A stretch of 64,000 nucleotides of DNA, from contig NZ_LMOJ01000024.1 of the NCBI RefSeq assembly GCF_001424165.1, forward strand, positions 1,231 through 65,230, read 5' to 3'. Positions 58,631 through 64,000 of this stretch are shown one piece after another. The notes under the pieces are model-generated. The model worked only from the letters and a program-made list of their open reading frames with translations. It had not been told where the DNA came from and searched no databases. Both the position numbers and the translations under genes were made by a program. This DNA comes from Massilia sp. Leaf139. Lineage in GTDB: Bacteria; Pseudomonadota; Gammaproteobacteria; Burkholderiales; Burkholderiaceae_D. How positions within the stretch are numbered: the stretch's first letter is position 1; every line of letters begins with the position of its first letter.

Positions 58631-59701
58631 TCATGCGACATCCCCTCCGGCGGCGATCGTGCGCAACGACGCCTCGACGTAAGGCCGCTCGGAACCGTGC
58701 ACGAGGCGATGGAATTGTCTGGCGGCTGCCAGCACGAATGGCATGCGCTCTGCAGTTAGCCACAGCTGCGCGCCCTTCTTCTTGGAAAACCAGGAGGTGA
58801 AACCGTTCTTCGCCCGGCACTCGGCCGACAGCGTCAGCTTGATTTCCTCATAGTCGCCCGTTGGAAAATCGGTTGCCCAGGCATACTGGTTCACGGCCAG
58901 CAGCTTTTGCAGGACGGGATCGTTGTACATGAGTTTTTGGAGAATATTCACTTGTTCGTGTCGAGCAAGGCTTTCAACGCTTGACGCCAGGTCTCCTGAA
59001 ACGATGTGACTGAATCCGTTCTTGATCTCTGCAAACGGCGTTCCAAACCGAAGCGTGTTCCTGTCTACCGCCCAGTGCACCGGATACTTATCGCTCTGCC
59101 TTTTGTCGAGGTAGGCATTGAACTCCTCCCACCCACGCTCCATAAAAAATCTGTGTAGCGGATAGATATCCAAAAACAGATGTGCATTCCCGAAACCCAG
59201 CTTCTTGACCATGTACCCTGCCGCGGTCTCCGTGAAAGATTGCACCATCGTCGACGCCCCCGCTCCGGGATACGCGGCGTAAGCCCGCCCGACCTGCTCG
59301 CGCACGCGGCGGTTCTTCGCGTTCACGTCGGCCGAATGCAGCAGCCCGCAACCCACCTGTTTCGATGCAAAGGCCGTTAGCCCCGCCCACTGGAAGCGGT
59401 TATCCGCCAGCCATAACTTCGCATACGCCGCATTGATACGCCGGTTGCGCTCGCGGTCGTTGCCTTCCAGGCTGCCGTCGATGCTGAGGATGTTTTCGGC
59501 CTCGAGTTGGAAACTGCGCCACAGGTGTTCCGGCGTCAGGATCGGGACGCCGATCGCCTTCTCCACGGTCGCCGCCGGGCCGATTTGGTGGTGCAGCTTG
59601 CATTCGCCGATCGGCTTGATGTTGCGGTGGATGGGAATGCCGTGGTACTTGTGCATGGCGAACCAGGGGTTCGGCGTTCCGGGGAGGTAGCGGGCCTGCA
59701 T
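58631..59701 (-). CDS. Unknown protein encoded with a PAAR protein
   Basis: 356 aa starting MQARYLPGTPNPWFAMHKYH. No membrane segment and no signal peptide. WAGLTAFASKQVGCGLLHSA and ETAAGYMVKKLGFGNAHLFL are the most conserved-looking stretches; helices dominate. It follows the PAAR gene by 10 bp on the same strand, the normal position of a type VI secretion effector or its adaptor, but I cannot assign a toxic fold or an immunity gene. The role is inferred from neighbourhood only. Confidence 0.6.
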   Translation of the reverse strand: MQARYLPGTPNPWFAMHKYHGIPIHRNIKPIGECKLHHQIGPAATVEKAIGVPILTPEHLWRSFQLEAENILSIDGSLEGNDRERNRRINAAYAKLWLADNRFQWAGLTAFASKQVGCGLLHSADVNAKNRRVREQVGRAYAAYPGAGASTMVQSFTETAAGYMVKKLGFGNAHLFLDIYPLHRFFMERGWEEFNAYLDKRQSDKYPVHWAVDRNTLRFGTPFAEIKNGFSHIVSGDLASSVESLARHEQVNILQKLMYNDPVLQKLLAVNQYAWATDFPTGDYEEIKLTLSAECRAKNGFTSWFSKKKGAQLWLTAERMPFVLAAARQFHRLVHGSERPYVEASLRTIAAGGDVA

Positions 59702-59711
59702 GAGTTGCGCC

Positions 59712-60266
59712 TCAATTGGCCTCGTCCATCAACCAGGTGACGGCGCCGGCCCGCTGCGTGGCCGCGAGCGGCTCGGTGCGTCCCTGGCCGTCGAGCAGAT
59801 CCTGGAGCGATTCAGCTCCCAGATCCAGCCGGTAGGCGCCGGTCTCCAGCGGCAGCAAGGTGTCCGGATCGAGCAGCACGATCGGCAGCAGGCCGCTGTC
59901 GTCCGGCCGCAGCGCCGCTGCGTTGGCGAGCGCCGCCGCATCGCGCGCCGCGGCGAGCTGGCCGGCATACCAGTCGGCGTCGACCGACTGGCAGGCCAGG
60001 CGCTGGGCGGCCACCAGGCGCGGCGGCGGGCTGCACTGGCACAAGCACAGGTCGTCGTGCAGGGCGGCCAAGCGGCCGTCGATCGTCTCGTCCAGGCGCG
60101 GGCCGTCGGGCACGATCACGCCTTCGGACAGGCAGGCGGCGCACCAGCAGGTGTCGCCCACGACCGCCAGCGCAACGCCGTCGATGGTGCGGAAACGGCT
60201 GCCGGACGTGACCTTGCCGCCGGCCGTGGTCGGCGCACCGAGCGTGATGAAATATCTGTCGACCAT
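59712..60266 (-). CDS. PAAR-domain protein (type VI secretion spike tip)
   Basis: 184 aa from ATG 60266 (MVDRYFITLGAPTTAGGKVT); the frame upstream is not family-like. The first ~85 residues have the PAAR pattern of short beta strands, with GDTCWCAACLSEG giving Cys metal ligands and CLCQCS near residue 75. A PAAR cone caps the VgrG spike and carries effectors. No VgrG or Tss genes are nearby, so it is an orphan spike gene that must use secretion genes elsewhere. Confidence 0.75.
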   Translation of the reverse strand: MVDRYFITLGAPTTAGGKVTSGSRFRTIDGVALAVVGDTCWCAACLSEGVIVPDGPRLDETIDGRLAALHDDLCLCQCSPPPRLVAAQRLACQSVDADWYAGQLAAARDAAALANAAALRPDDSGLLPIVLLDPDTLLPLETGAYRLDLGAESLQDLLDGQGRTEPLAATQRAGAVTWLMDEAN

Positions 60267-60425
60267 GGCGTCCCCGCGCATCCCCACGTTTCGGGCAAGC
60301 CTCCAATCTATCGACGGACGAGGCCGCTCGTTTGAGACAACGCAGGAGTGCAAGGCCGATCGCGGGGATGCGGGGGAAGCCTGGGTACGAAAACGTTGTG
60401 CGCCAGCGTCACTGGCCCACGCAGC

Positions 60426-61502
60426 TTATGGCTGCAGCGAAAATGCCTCGGCGATCGACACCAGTTCGCCGGTGCCCGCCGCATCGTAGCCGGGCAGGGC
60501 GGCCACCAGCCGGTGGTAGGCCGGGTCGCGCATCAGGTCGAGCAGCTGGCGCATGGCCGGCTCGTCGACTGCGTCGGTGCGCAGCGCAAAATAATAGTAT
60601 TCGCGCACCAGCGGCAGGAAATCGAGCTTGAACTGGGCGCTGGCCGCGCGCATGCCGAAGCCGGCGTCGGCCATGCCGCTGGCGATGTAGGCCGCGACTG
60701 CCGAATGGGTGAATTCGGCGCTGTTGTAGCCGTTGATCGATTCGAGCGGCGGGCCGCTTTCGGCCAGCATCATTTCCAGCAGCATGCGGGTGCCGGAACC
60801 GGCTTGCCGGTTCACGAAGCGCACATCCGGCCGCGCCAGGTCAGCCAGGCCGCGCAGGCCGAGCGGATTGCCGCGCGCCGTGATCAGGCCTTGCTGGCGG
60901 CCGGCCACGCGCACCAGGCAATGCTGGTTCGGATCGAGCCAGCGCAGGTACCAGGCGCAGGTGGCCGCCTCGAAGCGTCCGAGCGGAATGTGGAAGCCGG
61001 CCAGGTCGCATTCGCGCCGCGCCAGCGCCGCCACGGCGTCGGTACTGGTGCGGTAGCGCAGGTCGAGCGGCAGGGCGTCGCGGTCGATGCTGCCGATCAG
61101 CGCGGCCACCGCGAAGCCGTGGCTGGCGTCCATGCGCAGCGTGCGCGGCTTGTTGGCCGTGATGCGTCCGAGTTCCGCTTCCAGTTCCGAGGCCAGGCTG
61201 TGCAGGGTCGGCGACAGGCGCGCGGCGATGCGGCGGTCGGCCCAGACCAGCTTTTGCGCCAGCGGCGTGAGGCTCGTGCCGCGCCCGCGCCCCGTTTGCA
61301 GCAACTGCTCGCCGAACAGGGCTTCGGCTGAGCGCAGCAAGCCCCAGGCATAGCGGTAGGACAGGCCGACGCTTTTGGCCGCCTGGGCGATGGAGCCAGT
61401 GTCCTGGATCGACAACAGCAGGCCGAGCAGGTCGGCCGTGTCGAGCGGCGCTTCGCCCTTGACGCTGATTTCCCAGTGCGGGCGGATGTGAACTTTGAGC
61501 AT
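60426..61502 (-). CDS. ModE/LysR-like regulator with periplasmic-binding-protein domain
   Basis: 358 aa. The N-terminal winged helix (about 20-90) contains SIAQAAKSVGLSYRYAWGLL, the ModE/LysR type of HTH. The C-terminal ~240 residues (from about 118) resemble a type-2 periplasmic-binding fold (FVNRQAGSGTRMLLEMMLAE). This architecture is known for regulators of molybdate or formate genes. It is divergent from an OFA transporter and an NAD-dependent formate dehydrogenase gene, so it most likely controls formate or oxalate metabolism. The effector is inferred. Confidence 0.75.
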   Translation of the reverse strand: MLKVHIRPHWEISVKGEAPLDTADLLGLLLSIQDTGSIAQAAKSVGLSYRYAWGLLRSAEALFGEQLLQTGRGRGTSLTPLAQKLVWADRRIAARLSPTLHSLASELEAELGRITANKPRTLRMDASHGFAVAALIGSIDRDALPLDLRYRTSTDAVAALARRECDLAGFHIPLGRFEAATCAWYLRWLDPNQHCLVRVAGRQQGLITARGNPLGLRGLADLARPDVRFVNRQAGSGTRMLLEMMLAESGPPLESINGYNSAEFTHSAVAAYIASGMADAGFGMRAASAQFKLDFLPLVREYYYFALRTDAVDEPAMRQLLDLMRDPAYHRLVAALPGYDAAGTGELVSIAEAFSLQP

Positions 61503-61575
61503 ATGCTAAAAATAGCCTATTTCCATGCCAAAAACATCATGATACCTTCCAAAAGCAACAAAAAATGCTGGATAG

Positions 61576-61595
61576 ATATGCTTTAAAAAGCATAT
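61576..61595. promoter_or_regulatory. Palindromic operator candidate between regulator and OFA gene
   Basis: ATATGCTTT (61576-61584) and AAAGCATAT (61587-61595) are perfect reverse complements around AA. A related half-site, ATATGCTAA, sits at 61501-61509 over the regulator's start codon. The AT-rich 121-bp divergent gap and the palindrome's place 28 bp before the OFA ATG suggest binding by the adjacent regulator. Confidence 0.55.
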
Positions 61596-61623
61596 TTAAA
61601 ACTATAAAACCGGAGGGGACGAG

Positions 61624-63267
61624 ATGGGTTTGTTCGATTTTCTAAGTAAGGAACGCACGATCGCAGGGCCGGGCTTTAACCGCTGGCTGGTACCGCCGGC
61701 GGCGCTGGCGATTCACCTGTGTATCGGCATGGCATATGGTTTTTCGGTGTTCTGGCTGCCACTGTCGAAAGCGATCGGCATTACCGAGTCGGTGGCCTGC
61801 GCCGCCGACATGGGTTTCATGGCGCAGATCTTTTCCACCAGCTGCGACTGGAAGATCTCGATGCTGGGCTGGATGTACACGCTGTTCTTCGTCTTCCTGG
61901 GCCTGGCGGCCTGGCTCTTCGGCGGCTGGCTCGAACACGCCGGTCCGCGCAAGGCCGGCATGGTCTCGGCGGTCTGCTGGTGCGGCGGCCTGGTCATTTC
62001 GGCCTTCGGTATCTACACCCACCAGATCTGGCTGATGTGGATCGGTTCCGGCGTCATCGGCGGGATCGGCCTGGGCCTGGGTTACATCTCGCCCGTCTCG
62101 ACCCTGATCAAATGGTTCCCGGATCGCCGCGGCATGGCGACCGGTATGGCCATCATGGGCTTCGGCGGCGGCGCGATGATCGGCGCGCCGTTGGCGGACA
62201 AGCTGATGAAGCACTTCGCTACCGCGAACTCGGTCGGCGTCTGGGAAACCTTCCTGGCGCTGGCTGCGATCTACTTCGTCTTCATGGTGTGCGGCGCGAT
62301 GACCTACCGCGTGCCTGCTACCGGCTGGAAACCGGAAGGCTGGATCCCGCCGGCCAAGTCGGCCAATACGATGATCACCTCGAAGCACGTGCATGCCAGC
62401 CGCGTCTGGGGCATTCCGCAGTTCTGGCTGATCTGGGGTGTGCTGTTCCTGAACGTCTCGGCCGGCATCGGCATCCTGGGCATGGCCTCGCCACTGCTGC
62501 AGGAAGTGTTCGGCGGACGCCTGATCGGCGTCGACCTCGGCTTCAACGATCTCGATGCCGCCCAGAAAGGCCAGATCGCGGCCATCGCCGCCGGCTTCAC
62601 GGGCTTGCTGTCGCTGTTTAACATCGGTGGCCGCTTCGCCTGGGCTTCGTGCTCGGACTACATCGGCCGCAAGGCGACCTATTTCGTCTTCCTGATCCTC
62701 GGTGCGATCCTGTACCTGTCGATCCCGTCGATGGCGCACGCCGGCCAGCTCGCCCTGTTCGTCGCTTTCATCTGCATCATCCTGTCGATGTATGGCGGCG
62801 GTTTCGCCACCGTGCCGGCCTACCTGGCCGACCTGTTCGGCACGCAGATGGTGGGTGCCATCCACGGCCGCCTGCTGACCGCCTGGGCCGCCGCTGGCGT
62901 ACTGGGCCCGATCCTGATCAACTACATCCGCGAGTACCAGATCGCGCACGGCGTGCCGAAGGCGCAGGCCTACGACGTGACGATGTACGTGCTGGCCGGG
63001 CTGGTCATCGTGGGCATCCTGCTCAACGCGATGATCCGTCCACTGGCTGACAAGCATTTCATGACCGACGCCGAACTGGCGGCCGAGAAGAAGCTGGCGC
63101 ACGAGCGCGACATCAACGCCATGGCCGGCACCCGTGTCGCCGGCGGCAGTGGCAGCGGCATTGCCAGCAGCCCGCTGGTAACCGCGTTTGCCTGGGCGGC
63201 GGTGGGTATTCCGCTGATGTTGGGCATCTGGGTGACGCTGCAGAAGGCGTCGGTGCTCTTTAAATAA
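61624..63267 (+). CDS. OFA-family major facilitator (oxalate/formate antiporter type)
   Basis: 547 aa with twelve predicted helices. GFNRWLVPPAALAIHLCIGM and YGFSVFWLPLSKAIGI at the start, WFPDRRGMATGMAIMGFGGG in the loop 4/5 region and NIGGRFAWASCSDYIGRK are OFA-family features. CGGAGGGG precedes the ATG. OFA proteins exchange formate, oxalate or similar small anions. The formate dehydrogenase gene begins 157 bp downstream and the regulator is divergent, so formate uptake or exchange is the likely role. Confidence 0.88.
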   Translation: MGLFDFLSKERTIAGPGFNRWLVPPAALAIHLCIGMAYGFSVFWLPLSKAIGITESVACAADMGFMAQIFSTSCDWKISMLGWMYTLFFVFLGLAAWLFGGWLEHAGPRKAGMVSAVCWCGGLVISAFGIYTHQIWLMWIGSGVIGGIGLGLGYISPVSTLIKWFPDRRGMATGMAIMGFGGGAMIGAPLADKLMKHFATANSVGVWETFLALAAIYFVFMVCGAMTYRVPATGWKPEGWIPPAKSANTMITSKHVHASRVWGIPQFWLIWGVLFLNVSAGIGILGMASPLLQEVFGGRLIGVDLGFNDLDAAQKGQIAAIAAGFTGLLSLFNIGGRFAWASCSDYIGRKATYFVFLILGAILYLSIPSMAHAGQLALFVAFICIILSMYGGGFATVPAYLADLFGTQMVGAIHGRLLTAWAAAGVLGPILINYIREYQIAHGVPKAQAYDVTMYVLAGLVIVGILLNAMIRPLADKHFMTDAELAAEKKLAHERDINAMAGTRVAGGSGSGIASSPLVTAFAWAAVGIPLMLGIWVTLQKASVLFK

Positions 63268-63280
63268 TCGCCGTTCCGGC

Positions 63281-63365
63281 GGTGTACGCGGGCATGCCCG
63301 CCCTACCGTGCACCGCCGTCGCGGAAGGGCATTGCACCGTAGGGCGGGCATGCCCGCGGTACACC
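63281..63365. repeat. REP-like inverted pair, GTAGGGCGGGC head
   Basis: The left arm 63281-63312 and right arm 63333-63365 are complementary apart from one inserted base and one mismatch. The right unit reads GTAGGGCGGGCATGCCCG from 63339. It shares the GTAGGG head with the units at 17.5 and 49.5 kb, but its core palindrome is GCGGGCATGCCCGC. It sits between the OFA gene and the formate dehydrogenase gene and could lower expression of the downstream gene. Confidence 0.75.
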
Positions 63366-63423
63366 GGTTGAAACACCACACCGCCACGACCAACAACGCA
63401 ACATCGAACAACTGGGACGAACC

Positions 63424-64000
63424 ATGAACCACCCCATCATCCCGATCGCCGTCGCCAACACCGGCGCCAGCCGCCAGCGCAAGCGCGAAGCCCCGAAGGG
63501 CCGCCGCGTCGACCCGCAGGCACTGACCGAGGTGCAGGCTTTACTGGGCGCCGAATCGCGCCAGCGCGACCTGCTGATCGAACACCTGCACAAGATCCAG
63601 GATCATTTCGGCTGCCTGTCGAGCGCCCACCTGGCCGCGCTGGCCCAGGAAATGCGCCTGGCGCAGACCGAGGTCTACGAAGTCGCCACCTTCTACCACC
63701 ACTTCGACGTGGTCAAGGAAGGCGAGGCGGCCCCAAGCGCGCTGACGGTACGCGTCTGCGCCGGCCTGTCGTGCGAGATGGCGGGCGCGCGCGCACTGCT
63801 GGACAAGCTGCCGTCCTTGCTCGGCCGCGACGTGCGCCTGCTCGAAGCCCCTTGCATCGGCCGCTGCGAACAGGCGCCGGCGGCGGTGGTGGGACAGCAT
63901 GCGGTTCCGAACGCCAGCGCCGAAGCGGTCGTGGCGACCGTCGCCGCCGGCGCCACGCTCGATGCGGTCACGCACCACATCGGCTTCATGGATTACCGCG
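63424..64000 (+). CDS. fdsG: NAD-dependent formate dehydrogenase gamma (FdsG/NuoE-like) subunit, partial
   Basis: The frame opens at ATG 63424 (MNHPIIPIAVANTGASRQRK) and has no stop before the window ends, giving at least 192 codons. IQDHFGCLSSAHLAALAQEM and VYEVATFYHHFDVV are the NuoE/FdsG core, and CAGLSC (CxxxxC) plus CIGRC (CxxxC) are the [2Fe-2S] ligands. It passes electrons from formate to the NAD site. FdsG alone is about 160-170 aa, so the continuing frame suggests fusion with the FdsB (NuoF-like) subunit. This cannot be settled without the next bases. Confidence 0.85.
   Translation, partial: MNHPIIPIAVANTGASRQRKREAPKGRRVDPQALTEVQALLGAESRQRDLLIEHLHKIQDHFGCLSSAHLAALAQEMRLAQTEVYEVATFYHHFDVVKEGEAAPSALTVRVCAGLSCEMAGARALLDKLPSLLGRDVRLLEAPCIGRCEQAPAAVVGQHAVPNASAEAVVATVAAGATLDAVTHHIGFMDYR

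Overview
The window looks like the chromosome of a high-GC betaproteobacterium, most likely Oxalobacteraceae (Massilia-like). This is an inference from the strong G/C third positions, the family-level look of the proteins, the mix of GGDEF and histidine-kinase signalling, rhlE, dnaE, an LPS-core locus and an Fds-type formate dehydrogenase. No 16S gene is present to confirm it.

Layout. (1) 1-5.56 kb is an AT-richer accessory segment. It holds the right end of an IS3-family element abutting a broken helicase gene, a proteasome/HslV-like Ntn-hydrolase gene, a convergent HEPN/Toprim-type gene and a start-less gene remnant. It ends in the 3' half of a tRNA-Met(CAT), which is the classical scar of an integrated element. 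A diverged copy of the ~96-bp stretch that precedes this tRNA half lies at 2.0 kb. (2) 6-19.6 kb is ordinary chromosome: two GGDEF proteins, RNase Z, a CYP152-like P450, a homocysteine S-methyltransferase homologue, a CHASE-type kinase, a cupredoxin-like protein, a Lon-substrate-binding-domain protein, an anti-sigma-like protein and an RhlE-like helicase. (3) 19.6-23.4 kb has rfbB-rfbA (dTDP-sugar synthesis) and a LOV hybrid kinase. (4) 23.7-45.7 kb is a large polysaccharide locus of the ABC-transporter type: Wzm, Wzt with a C-terminal cargo domain, an FkbM methyltransferase, several very large GT4 proteins, a GT2/GtrA pair, a GNAT and a PIG-L-type deacetylase. A tRNA hydroxylase gene (trhO) is embedded in it. 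(5) 45.9-49.4 kb is dnaE. (6) 49.6-55.7 kb is an LPS-core locus: two GT2 genes and waaL on one strand, msbA and waaF on the other. (7) 55.8-58.1 kb encodes a glycosidase fused to an RmlD-like reductase. (8) 58.3-60.3 kb has a small conserved gene and a PAAR protein followed by an unknown gene. (9) 60.4-64 kb has a ModE/LysR-like regulator divergent from an OFA-family transporter, followed by the start of an NAD-dependent formate dehydrogenase gene that runs off the window.

How the genes fit. RmlB and RmlA make dTDP-4-keto-6-deoxyglucose. The glycosyltransferases build a glycan that Wzm/Wzt export, WaaL could ligate it to a core completed by WaaF and the GT2 enzymes, and MsbA flips the lipid A-core. 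The most unusual biology is in two places. One is the Ntn-hydrolase and Toprim genes inside the mobile segment. The other is the modular shuffling of half GT-B domains and a basic tail module among the large glycosyltransferases. REP-like inverted repeats, several with a GTAGGG head, sit between genes at 17.5, 49.4, 55.7 and 63.3 kb.
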